From the NCBI RefSeq assembly GCF_000426385.1, contig NZ_AUFG01000026.1, forward strand, positions 1 to 54,565: a DNA stretch of 54,565 bases, given 5' to 3'. The position numbers and the translations under genes were made by a program. The stretch's first letter is position 1. Every line of letters starts with the position of its first letter. This DNA is from Arsenicicoccus bolidensis DSM 15745. GTDB taxonomy: Bacteria; Actinomycetota; Actinomycetes; Actinomycetales; Dermatophilaceae. Positions 19,912 to 26,999 of this stretch are shown here, in pieces. The notes under the pieces are model-generated. The model was not told the origin of the DNA, searched no databases, and saw only the letters and a list, made by a program, of their open reading frames with translations.

Positions 19912-20925
19912 TCACAGCCAACCTCCTGCGGTGGCGATCGCGGCGGTCAGGGTGGCTCCGGCATACACGCCGGTGGCGGTGAGCCCGGTGCCCCAGACGG
20001 TGCGCTCCCAGCCCTGGCGCTGCACGTCGTTGGCGATGAGGGAGGGGACCATGATCGTGGCGGCGGTGAGGCCGCGCCACGGCACGAAGTCACCGTGGCT
20101 GCGCCAGGTCATGGTGATCTCGGTGGCCCAGGCCACCACCGAGCCCACGAGGAGCAGCGCCGACAGCTTGCGCCGGCCGAACAGCAGCAGCCGCGGCATG
20201 AGGACGTGGACGACGATCGCCCACGTGACCAGGGCGACGACGGCGGTGAAGAGCAGGTCGGACCAGCGTGGCCCGACCAGGGCGAGGTAGGCGCCGGTGA
20301 TGAACCCGCCGGAGCGGAGCCCCAGCTTCGAGTACACCGCCATGCCGACGAGCACGCTCATGGCCACGGCATACAGCAGCAGCTCGCGGTGGTAGCCGAG
20401 GACCGAGGCGAGGTGCTGGGGCTGGTCGACGTTGGAGCCGGGGGCGATCGCGAGGACCGCGGAGGCGAGCCAGGCGACGACGCCGAGCGAGCAGGCGGTG
20501 GCGATCACGACGCCGACGGTGCGGCCGGGCTTCTGGCGAGCCATGTCGTGGGCGAGGATCCCGGGGACCAGGAAGCCGATGCCGGTGATGCCGAGAAGCA
20601 TCGGGTCCAGCCGTCCGCCGAGGTGCGCGAGCCCGGTGGTGACCATGATCAGGGCGAGCCCGACCAGCACCTCGATCTCGAACTTCCTGCGGCCGTAGAG
20701 GATCCGGCGGCGGCCGATCACCTTGTTGACGATGAGGTAGGTCAGGTAGCCGAGGGCGATGGTCACGATCACGGCGATGGGCCGGCTGAGGGCCAGCGAG
20801 AGGTAGGCGGGGACGATCGCCCCGCCCGTGGTCAGCTGGATCCGCTCGTAGACGAGCATGCTGACGACGACGCCCGCGAGGATCGTGAGGCGAACGACCT
20901 CGGGGGTGAAGGAGTACTCAGGCAC
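19912..20925 (-). CDS. pgsC: PgsC/CapC-like poly-gamma-glutamate synthase membrane subunit, internally duplicated
   Basis: 337 aa, about twice the length of Bacillus PgsC (about 150 aa). Two related halves are visible: TTGGAIVPAYLSLALSRP...LVPGILAHDMARQKPGRT in the first and SGGFITGAYLALVGPR...MVPSLIANDVQRQGWERT in the second. About ten membrane segments are predicted. PgsC with PgsB forms the catalytic membrane complex that polymerises glutamate. The GTG at 20925 overlaps the pgsB stop by eight bases, and the pgsC stop overlaps the natural pgsA GTG, so the three are translationally coupled. The duplication may be a fused pair of subunits. Confidence 0.9.
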   Translation of the reverse strand: MPEYSFTPEVVRLTILAGVVVSMLVYERIQLTTGGAIVPAYLSLALSRPIAVIVTIALGYLTYLIVNKVIGRRRILYGRRKFEIEVLVGLALIMVTTGLAHLGGRLDPMLLGITGIGFLVPGILAHDMARQKPGRTVGVVIATACSLGVVAWLASAVLAIAPGSNVDQPQHLASVLGYHRELLLYAVAMSVLVGMAVYSKLGLRSGGFITGAYLALVGPRWSDLLFTAVVALVTWAIVVHVLMPRLLLFGRRKLSALLLVGSVVAWATEITMTWRSHGDFVPWRGLTAATIMVPSLIANDVQRQGWERTVWGTGLTATGVYAGATLTAAIATAGGWL

Positions 20926-22243
20926 GCAGGGCCTCCGCGCGGCGGGTGTGGCTGATGCCGGACACGATCCGCTGACGTCCGAGCGGCGCGCGGGCGAGCA
21001 GGCGGGCCTCGGCGATCTCGTCGTCCTGCGCGTCGCCGAGCAGGTGCGCGAAGTGCTCGATGAGCAGCTCGGCCTGGTCGGTGTGGATGTTGACCATGCC
21101 GACGAGCACGCCGTCGCGGCCGGGCACGAGGTCGACGATCGTCTGCAGGATCTGGTCGAGCGACGGCTGGACGGTCTCGCCGAGCTGGTGGATGCGCTCG
21201 CGGCCGTAGCCGCGCTCGACCATGGTGGCGGTCACCGTCTCCTCGTAGGCCCCGAAGGTGATGACGTGGTCGAGGAACTCGTCCAGGTCGTCGGGGACCA
21301 TGTGGGAGAACAGCTCGGCGCGCCGGCCGCGGTCGTGGCGGTTGTTGAGGATGCCGATGACGGGGGCGTCCGGCGGGAACTGCGCCTGGAGGTTCTGGAA
21401 GGTGAGGATCACGCTCTCGCGGTCGTTGGCCGCGAACAGCGGGACCCACAGGATGCGCTTGCCGAGGATGTCGTAGGTCCGCAGCCGCACGACACCCACG
21501 TCCGGCACCGACTTCCACAAGCCGCGGATCGCCACCTCGCGCGGGAAGTCCAGCAGCCGCGCGACGGTGAGGCCGATGGCGACGTTGTCGCGGAACTGCA
21601 GGTAGTCGAAGCCCCACATGTCCTCGTCGGTGACCTCGGCGGGGTCGGCATACATCAGGGTGCTGCCACGACGAGCCGCGTTGACCGCCAACCGGTCTCG
21701 CAGGTGCTGGCGGCCCTCGCCGGTGACCAGGATGCCGCCGGTGGGGATGGTCGCGGACAGCGAGTCGGCGATCTCCTCGAGGGTCTCGCCCATCTCCTCC
21801 TGGTGGTCCTCGCGCACGTTGGTGATGACCGTGATGTCGGAGCGGACCATGAACTCCTGGGAGTACTGCTGGTAGAGCGGGCGCACGGCCATGCACTCGA
21901 TGACCAGCGCCTCGACGTCGCGCTGGACGTGCTCGGCGACGACGTCGATCTGCTCGTTGATGGTGGCGGCGCCGCGGCGGGCGATGGGCGTCTCGTGGCC
22001 GTTGGGGGCGATGACGCGGGCGGCCGAGCCGGTCGTCTTGGCCACCGTGACGTAGCCGCCCTCGCGCAGGACTCCCGCGAGCAGCCGCGTGACGGTGGAC
22101 TTGCCGCGGATCCCGTTGACGTGCAGGCGGACGTCGAGCTGGTCGAGGCGGCGGCGGTGGGCCTGGGTGGCGCTGCGCCAGTAGGTCATGATCGCGATGC
22201 AGAGCAGCAGCAGCACCCCGACGCCGACGAGCGAGCGGGTCAT
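20918..22243 (-). CDS. pgsB: PgsB/CapB-like poly-gamma-glutamate synthase ligase
   Basis: 441 aa. An N-terminal membrane segment (VGVGVLLLLCIAIMTYW) is followed by a Mur-ligase-type ATPase domain with the P-loop NGIRGKST (residues 43-50), typical of PgsB/CapB amide ligases. Further marks are IECMAVRPLYQQYSQEFMVRSDITVITNVREDH, MGETLEEIADSL, and GILNNRHDRGRRAE. PgsB activates and joins glutamate at the gamma-carboxyl. The start at ATG 22243 has GGAGG seven to eight nt upstream and overlaps the stop of the preceding gene (ATGA). The length is slightly above the Bacillus enzyme. The polymer's actual amino acid cannot be read from sequence. Confidence 0.93.
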   Translation of the reverse strand: MTRSLVGVGVLLLLCIAIMTYWRSATQAHRRRLDQLDVRLHVNGIRGKSTVTRLLAGVLREGGYVTVAKTTGSAARVIAPNGHETPIARRGAATINEQIDVVAEHVQRDVEALVIECMAVRPLYQQYSQEFMVRSDITVITNVREDHQEEMGETLEEIADSLSATIPTGGILVTGEGRQHLRDRLAVNAARRGSTLMYADPAEVTDEDMWGFDYLQFRDNVAIGLTVARLLDFPREVAIRGLWKSVPDVGVVRLRTYDILGKRILWVPLFAANDRESVILTFQNLQAQFPPDAPVIGILNNRHDRGRRAELFSHMVPDDLDEFLDHVITFGAYEETVTATMVERGYGRERIHQLGETVQPSLDQILQTIVDLVPGRDGVLVGMVNIHTDQAELLIEHFAHLLGDAQDDEIAEARLLARAPLGRQRIVSGISHTRRAEALRA

Positions 22244-23097
22244 CGCACGACCTCCGCCGGCTGCTCGTCGCGCAGGGCCGCACGGGCCTCGTCGAGCAGG
22301 TCCGAAGCGGTCGTATGCCGACCCGCCAGCTCCACGACGGCGCACCGCAGGGTGGCGACGGACCCGACCTCGACGGCACCCCCACGCCCGCGGTCGCGGA
22401 CGGACAGCACCGGGGCCTCCTGCACGAGGAGCCCGGCCAGAGCAGCGGCCCCCCGCTCGTCGGTCTCGGGGAGGACGGCCGCCACGCTGCCGGCGTCGAG
22501 CGCGAACGGTGCGTCCGAGCGGCGGAGGCGGTGCTCGACGAGTCGGGCGACGGCGCGGCGGGTCGCCTGCAGCAGCGCCTCGTCCACGTCGGCGGAGCGG
22601 GGCTCGACCTCGAGGGCGACGACGGCCAGCGGGCGGTCGTGGCGGCGGGCGCGGGCGATCTCCTCGTCGGCGCGCAGCTCGGCGACGTCGGCGGGCAGCA
22701 GGCCGAGGGAGGCCAGGGCCGGCTGCACGTCGGCGGGGCGGCCTCGCTCGAGGGCCCGCCGGTGGGCGCGGGCGGAGGCGCCGAGCAGGCCGGCGACCCA
22801 GCCGAGCACGACGAGGGCGCCGACGATCATGACGAGGGCGGTGAAGTGGGCGTTGTCCCCGGTGCCGAGGCGCTGGATCGTGACGACGCCGGCCGCGGCG
22901 GTGGCCACGCCGACCCCGAGCCCGAGGAAGCCGTCGGTGAGGAGCCCGGCGACGACGGTGACCACGACCAGCCCGACGAGGACCGGCCTGGCGGCCCCCG
23001 ACTGGGACATGACGGCGGCGCTGGCGGCCGCGGCGGTGACCGCGAGCAGGGCCGCGCCCGTGTGGAGCTCAGTCCAGCGGTGCAGCGTCGGTGCCAC
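22240..23097 (-). CDS. Membrane protein with a degenerate GGDEF-like domain, in the Pgs-like operon
   Basis: 285 aa. Four hydrophobic segments fill residues 12-108. The cytoplasmic part 141-285 has the order of a GGDEF domain: ADEEIARARRHDRPLAVVALEVEP, then LVEHRLRRSDAPFALDAGSVAAVLPETDERGAAAL, then ASDLLDEARAALR. At the place of the GG[D/E]EF loop it reads LDAGS (200-204), so diguanylate cyclase activity is not expected. It could act as a nucleotide sensor or scaffold. GTG at 23097 has AAGGAGG six nt upstream, inside the preceding small gene. The 3' end overlaps pgsB (ATGA), so it is an integral part of the operon. The GGDEF assignment is by pattern only. Confidence 0.7.
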   Translation of the reverse strand: MAPTLHRWTELHTGAALLAVTAAAASAAVMSQSGAARPVLVGLVVVTVVAGLLTDGFLGLGVGVATAAAGVVTIQRLGTGDNAHFTALVMIVGALVVLGWVAGLLGASARAHRRALERGRPADVQPALASLGLLPADVAELRADEEIARARRHDRPLAVVALEVEPRSADVDEALLQATRRAVARLVEHRLRRSDAPFALDAGSVAAVLPETDERGAAALAGLLVQEAPVLSVRDRGRGGAVEVGSVATLRCAVVELAGRHTTASDLLDEARAALRDEQPAEVVR

Positions 23098-23218
23098 GTG
23101 CGGCCTCCTTCGGGGCGAAGCGGAGGCGGGCGAGGGCGTAGGCGGCGGCGAAGACGGCGCCGGCGCCGACGGCGTGCAGCAGCAGGCCGGCGGCGGGGCC
23201 GTCGAGGGGGAGGGGCAT
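23069..23218 (-). CDS. 49-aa membrane peptide at the head of the Pgs-like operon, possible PgsE analogue
   Basis: An ATG at 23218 opens a 49-aa frame: MPLPLDGPAAGLLLHAVGAG, then a hydrophobic stretch AVFAAAYALARLRF and a polar tail ending AAPLD. It overlaps the next gene by 29 nt; that gene's AAGGAGG lies inside this frame, so the two could be coupled. Bacillus pgs operons also include a small membrane protein, PgsE, but PgsE is at the 3' end and no similarity can be claimed for so short a peptide. No strong SD is visible before its ATG, so translation is unproven. The putative promoter is 84 bp upstream. Confidence 0.5.
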   Translation of the reverse strand: MPLPLDGPAAGLLLHAVGAGAVFAAAYALARLRFAPKEAARGTDAAPLD

Positions 23219-23251
23219 GAGGACTCCGGGCGAGCGGGCAGGGGCATGCGT

Positions 23252-23279
23252 CAGCCCGGACCTTGAGGGGCCCGGGCTG
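23252..23279 (-). promoter_or_regulatory. GC-rich hairpin in the Pgs-like operon leader
   Basis: CAGCCCGG (23252-23259) and CCGGGCTG (23272-23279) pair perfectly, with two or three further pairs after one mismatch. It lies in the predicted 5' UTR between the -10 box and the first ORF. It could stabilise the leader or attenuate transcription; no T-run follows. Confidence 0.4.
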
Positions 23280-23301
23280 GCGTCTATGGCGTATGGACTA
23301 G

Positions 23302-23322
23302 AGAGTATGACGCTGCGTCACA
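23302..23322 (-). promoter_or_regulatory. Pgs-like operon promoter: palindrome abutting a TACTCT -10 box
   Basis: On the plus strand TATGAC-GCTGC-GTCACA spans 23306-23322. On the minus strand GTCA is followed directly by TACTCT (23307-23302), a TANNNT -10 candidate. The same geometry is found at 24843-24863. Confidence 0.5.
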
Positions 23323-23431
23323 CCCACAGGTTATTTGAAGGATCAATGATCCAGTCGGCCCTTGTCCTGCGCGTACAGCAACCATTGGTCACGGCTCGCG
23401 ATTCATTCCACGCCCCGCCCGGACCTACCTC

Positions 23432-23538
23432 AGGTAGGCACGTCCGCCTGGGTTCGCACGCCAGGCGAGTGTGACTACCTGAGGTAGGTACATCCGCCTG
23501 GGTTGGCACGCCAGGCGAGTGTGACTACCCGAGGTAGG
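23432..23538. repeat. Tandem 50-bp palindromic repeats (subfamily with TACCTGAGGTA)
   Basis: AGGTAGG occurs at 23432, 23482 and 23532, exactly 50 bp apart, each preceded by CTACCTG or a close variant so that a palindrome marks every junction. Units share CCGCCTGGGTT and ACGCCAGGCGAGTGTGACTA. They lie just after the 3' end of the C39-like peptidase gene (minus strand). Confidence 0.85.
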
Positions 23539-23539
23539 T

Positions 23540-24835
23540 TCACCAGTTGCGCTGCGTCAGAGCCGTCGGCAGGGCCTTCCAGGTCGGTCGCATCACGTAG
23601 GTCGTGCCGCCGGAGCGGGCCCACGCGTTCTCGAGCTGCGCGCGGTTGTAGGTCTTGCGGACGTAGGCGTTGGACGCCCGCATCCCCGACGCCGGGTCGT
23701 TGACCACGACGTTGCCCGCCGAGTCGAAGCCGACGATCACCATCAGGTGCCCGTTGGTCCCGAACCCCGCGCCCGACAGCTGCGAGCTGGTGAACGACGT
23801 CGAGATCGCCAGCGGGATGCCCGCCTTGATGAAGCGCTCGGCCTCGTTCAGCGACCGCAACCGCGTGACGAACGCGTCCAGGCCCCGGGTTCCGGCATAC
23901 GCGGTGTTGAAGGCCCAGTTGCCCGAGCCGTTGTAGCCGTAGTCGAAGACCTTGGCGACGGCATGGTCGACCTGCGGGTTGGCGTGGGGCTTGGGGTTGA
24001 CCCAGGCGACCTCGGTGCTGGTGGGGCCGGCCTTCCAGTAGTCGAGGATCATCGCCGTCGACGTGCCCGAGCACCAGGCCTCGCCTCCGCCGTTGAGGGA
24101 CGGGTAGTGGCCGGTGTGCACCATCTGGCTGTAGGTCGGCACGCCGAGGACGACGCCGCGGGCCACGCCGACCGGGCTCACCGGGACGCTGATCGTCGAG
24201 CCGGTGGGGATGGCCGAGGACATGACGTTGGCGGCGGTGACGGTGGGGGTCGCGGTCCAGCCGGCGGGGCGATAGAGGGTCACCCGCAGCCGCCAGCTCT
24301 TGAACGCGTAGCCCGCCTTGGCGCGCAGTGTGTCCGTCGCGACGGTGGCGTAGGCGTCGGACTGACCGTTCACGGTCGTGCGGTAGGGGGAGCCGGGCTG
24401 GATGTCGGACCAGCGCCCGAGCGAGAACCATGCGGTGGTGGCGCCGCTGGTGGTGATCGCCTGCACCCAGACGGAGATCCAGGTGCCGCCCGGCGTGATG
24501 GCCCGCCACGAGGGGATGACCTGCGTCATCGCGAACTCCGGCGTGTACCACCCGGTCGTCCACGTGCCGTGGTCATAGGTCCGCGTGGTGCGCGGGCCGT
24601 AGGGGTCGGTGTAGGTCGTGCGCCCCTGCGGGCTGCCCATGACGATGGAGCCGTTGGTGTAGCGGGTGCCCGTGTGGTAGCCGCCGCTGAGGGCGGAGCC
24701 GAGGCAGCGCCAGAGGCGGACGTTGCGGGCGGCGGCGGCCTGAGCCGTCGGGATGCCGAGGGGGAGGGCGAGGGTCGCGGCGGCCGCACCGGCACCGCCG
24801 AGCAGGGCCCGACGTGAGGGGGAGAAGTCGGTCAT
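23540..24835 (-). CDS. Secreted C39-like cysteine peptidase family protein
   Basis: 431 aa. The N-terminus has a twin-arginine motif (SRRALLGG) and an Ala-rich export segment ending around AQAAAA, so it is probably a Tat substrate. Residues 40-220 form a beta-rich region; the C-terminal half is papain-like of the C39_2 type. Catalytic candidates are Cys255 (GEAWCSGTSTAMILDYW), His363 (GHLMVIVGF) and an Asn/Asp near 380 (VVVNDPASG). ATG 24835 follows a TACAGT -10 box by 7 nt, so the mRNA is probably leaderless. The promoter palindrome matches that of the Pgs-like operon, suggesting joint control. The substrate is unknown. Confidence 0.85.
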   Translation of the reverse strand: MTDFSPSRRALLGGAGAAAATLALPLGIPTAQAAAARNVRLWRCLGSALSGGYHTGTRYTNGSIVMGSPQGRTTYTDPYGPRTTRTYDHGTWTTGWYTPEFAMTQVIPSWRAITPGGTWISVWVQAITTSGATTAWFSLGRWSDIQPGSPYRTTVNGQSDAYATVATDTLRAKAGYAFKSWRLRVTLYRPAGWTATPTVTAANVMSSAIPTGSTISVPVSPVGVARGVVLGVPTYSQMVHTGHYPSLNGGGEAWCSGTSTAMILDYWKAGPTSTEVAWVNPKPHANPQVDHAVAKVFDYGYNGSGNWAFNTAYAGTRGLDAFVTRLRSLNEAERFIKAGIPLAISTSFTSSQLSGAGFGTNGHLMVIVGFDSAGNVVVNDPASGMRASNAYVRKTYNRAQLENAWARSGGTTYVMRPTWKALPTALTQRNW

Positions 24836-24842
24836 GGGGGGA

Positions 24843-24863
24843 ACTGTATGACGCAGAGTCATC
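24843..24863 (-). promoter_or_regulatory. C39-like gene promoter: palindrome abutting a TACAGT -10 box
   Basis: Plus strand TATGAC-GCAGA-GTCATC at 24847-24863. On the minus strand GTCA is followed directly by TACAGT (24848-24843), then 7 nt and the ATG. It is matched in layout by the site at 23302-23322. Confidence 0.5.
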
Positions 24864-24897
24864 ATCCGTCACGCAAAGTGTTGAACGTTCACCCGCC

Positions 24898-24952
24898 GGC
24901 GGCAGGTGCATCGACCGGTCTTGGTTCCCCAGGCTGATGCCTTTGCCCGCGG
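24898..24952. repeat. 50-bp palindromic intergenic repeat, inverted orientation
   Basis: The sequence reads GCATCGACCGGTCTTGG, then TTCCCCAGGCTGATGCC and TTTGCCC. It is the same orientation as 9285-9332 and reverse to 10444-10550. It lies between the APC permease 3' end and the C39-like gene 5' end. Confidence 0.7.
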
Positions 24953-24976
24953 CGGGTCAGGCGGGCGTCATCGGGG

Positions 24977-26302
24977 TCAGGCGGGGGTACGGCGGCGCCA
25001 GGCGGCGATCCCGGCCAGCAGTGCACCCACCGCGAGGAACGGCAGTCCGTAGCGCCAGGTCTCCGCATCCACCCGCGTCGCCAGCAGCAGGCACGAGAGC
25101 AGTCCGAGCACGGGCAGGACCACCGGCGCGCGGAAGTGGCGCTGCGAGACCTCGTCGCGGCGCAGCACGAGCACCGCTAGGTTCACGGCGGAGAAGACCA
25201 CGAGCAGCAGCAGGACCATGGTGCTGGCCAGCACCTCGATCGTGCCCGTCAGCGCGAGCAGCAGCGACAGCGCCGTGGTGGCCAGGATGGCGACCCACGG
25301 GGTGCGGCGCTGTGGCAGCACCCGCTCGAGCGCCGAGGGCAGCAGGCCGTCGCGAGCCATGCCATAGGCGAGGCGCGAGGACATGATGCCGGTGAGCAGG
25401 GCACCGTTGGCGACGGCGACGAGCGCGATGACCGAGAACAGCACCGGGGGTATGCCGCCCGCCGCCTTCACGATCTCCAGCAGGGGAGCGCTCGAGGACG
25501 CCAGCTGGTCGGTGGGCACGATCGCGCTGGCGGCGACGCCGACGCCGGCATAGACCAGCCCGGCGACCACGAGGGCTCCGAACAACGCCCGCGGGTAGGA
25601 GCGGGCGGGGTCCTTGGTCTCCTCGGCGACGTTCGCGCTGGTCTCGAAGCCGGCGTAGGCGTAGAACGCCAGCACGCTGCCCGCCAGCACGGCGCTGATC
25701 GGAGAGTGCTCCGCGGTGCCGAGCTGGGTCAGCCGGCTGAGGTCGCCGTCGCCGCGCGCGATGACGACGATCCCGAGGATCACGATGAGCACGAGGCCGC
25801 CGACCTCGATGATCGTGGCGACGGCGTTGGCGCCCATCGACTCGGAGATGCCACGCGCGTTGAGCGCCGCCAGCAGGGCGAGGAAGACGACCACGACGCC
25901 CACCGTCGGTAGCGTCACGAAGGCCGCCAGGTAGTCGCCCGCGAAGCCCAGCGCCAGCGCACCGACCGAGACGATGCCGGCCGCGAGCATGCAGAAGCCG
26001 ACCAGGAAGCCGACGAACGGCCCGAACGCGCGCGTGGCGTAGTGCGACGAGCCGCCCGCGCGCGGGTACTTCGTGGCGAGCTCGGCGTAGGACGCCGCGG
26101 TGAGCAGCGCCAGCAGCAGGGCCACCACCAGAGGCACCCAGACGGCGCCTCCCGCGGTGCCGGCGATCTTGCCGGCGAGGACGTAGACGCCCGCCCCCAG
26201 CACGTCGCCGAGGATGAACAGGAACAGGCCGGTCGTCGTGACGGCGCGGCGCAGCGTGGGGGTGCCCGAGGACGTGGCCTCGGGGGCGTTCTGGGTGGGC
26301 AT
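24977..26302 (-). CDS. APC-family amino acid permease
   Basis: 441 aa with about twelve membrane segments. The N-terminal LFLFILGDVLGAGVYVLAGKIAGTAGG and the following YAELATKYPRAGGSSHYATRAFG are the substrate-binding helix 1 and consensus region of the amino acid/polyamine/organocation superfamily. AFYAYAGFETSANVAEETKDPAR is the second well-conserved block (helix 6 to 7 region). ATG 26302 was chosen because it follows TACCGT by 6 nt on the minus strand. The substrate is likely an amino acid, but which one cannot be said. Glutamate supply for the nearby Pgs-like operon is possible only as speculation. Confidence 0.9.
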   Translation of the reverse strand: MPTQNAPEATSSGTPTLRRAVTTTGLFLFILGDVLGAGVYVLAGKIAGTAGGAVWVPLVVALLLALLTAASYAELATKYPRAGGSSHYATRAFGPFVGFLVGFCMLAAGIVSVGALALGFAGDYLAAFVTLPTVGVVVVFLALLAALNARGISESMGANAVATIIEVGGLVLIVILGIVVIARGDGDLSRLTQLGTAEHSPISAVLAGSVLAFYAYAGFETSANVAEETKDPARSYPRALFGALVVAGLVYAGVGVAASAIVPTDQLASSSAPLLEIVKAAGGIPPVLFSVIALVAVANGALLTGIMSSRLAYGMARDGLLPSALERVLPQRRTPWVAILATTALSLLLALTGTIEVLASTMVLLLLVVFSAVNLAVLVLRRDEVSQRHFRAPVVLPVLGLLSCLLLATRVDAETWRYGLPFLAVGALLAGIAAWRRRTPA

Positions 26303-26402
26303 GCGGTCACGGTACGACCTGGCGCGGGCCGTGGGCGGCTTGGCGGTCGATGGGTCCTGGCGAGCGGCGTCGCGCAAGCGCCCGCCAGCTCGTTCGGCGC
26401 CC

Positions 26403-26408
26403 TAGCGT
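26403..26408 (+). promoter_or_regulatory. -10 box TAGCGT for the leaderless DUF2243 gene
   Basis: TAGCGT ends 6 nt before ATG 26415, identical to the box before manC. The divergent permease gene uses the other strand of the same 112-bp region. Confidence 0.5.
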
Positions 26409-26414
26409 GGTCGC

Positions 26415-26999
26415 ATGGCAGCGTCCAGCGACCCGCTCTCGCCCGGATCTTCCGAGCCGCGGAGCATCACCCTGCCCGGCATCCTCCTCGGTGTGGGCCT
26501 CGGCGGCTTCGTCGACGGGATCCTCCTGCACCAGGTGCTGCAGTGGCACCACATGCTGACCAGCGCGTCGACGGCCAACATCCCCATCGGCGACTACCCG
26601 GCCACCACGGTGCACGGGCTGCAGATGAACACGCTGTGGGACGGCCTGTTCCACACCTTCACCTGGCTCTGCGTCCTGGCCGGGCTGGGGATCCTCTACG
26701 CGCGGATCACGCACGACCACCGCCGGGCCTGGGCCTCCCGTGTGCTCTGGGGCTGGATCCTGGCGGGGTGGGGGCTCTTCAACCTCGTCGAGGGCATCGT
26801 CGACCACCACGTCCTGGGGATCCATCACGTCGTCAGCGGCCCCCACCAGACACTGGCGGACCTCGCCTTCCTGGGGCTGGGCGCTCTTCTGGTCCTCGGC
26901 GGCTGGCTCTTGCAGCGGTCGGCTCGGCCGGGCGTCGTGGCTGACGGCGCGGTGGTCATCGGCCGGGAGGGCTCACCCGGCGACCGAGGCCCGCGGTGA
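26415..26999 (+). CDS. DUF2243 membrane protein
   Basis: 194 aa with four membrane segments. The start GILLGVGLGGFVDGILLHQVLQWHHMLT is the DUF2243 signature, and histidine-rich motifs recur: LHQVLQWHH, DGLFHTFTW, VDHHVLGIHHVVSGPHQT. These histidines suggest metal or haem-copper involvement, and the gene is coupled (GTGA) to a CtaG-type cytochrome oxidase assembly gene. DUF2243 next to ctaG is a recurrent pairing in bacteria; the exact role is unknown. The ATG at 26415 is six nt from a TAGCGT box. Confidence 0.85.
   Translation: MAASSDPLSPGSSEPRSITLPGILLGVGLGGFVDGILLHQVLQWHHMLTSASTANIPIGDYPATTVHGLQMNTLWDGLFHTFTWLCVLAGLGILYARITHDHRRAWASRVLWGWILAGWGLFNLVEGIVDHHVLGIHHVVSGPHQTLADLAFLGLGALLVLGGWLLQRSARPGVVADGAVVIGREGSPGDRGPR

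Larger units (their letters stand above)
23219..23539. other. 321-bp intergenic region between the Pgs-like operon and the C39-like peptidase gene
   Basis: No gene is seen. From left to right it holds the operon leader with a GC hairpin (23252-23279), a -10/palindrome unit (23302-23322), an AT-rich patch with the palindrome GGATCA-A-TGATCC (23340-23352), CCATTGGTCAC (23392-23402), and 2.1 copies of a 50-bp repeat (23432-23538). Confidence 0.7.

Noticed and set aside
23306-23322. A CRP-type site (TGTGA...TCATA)
   Set aside because: The half-sites are separated by seven bases instead of six, and the better description is TATGAC-N5-GTCA, which is shared with the second promoter.
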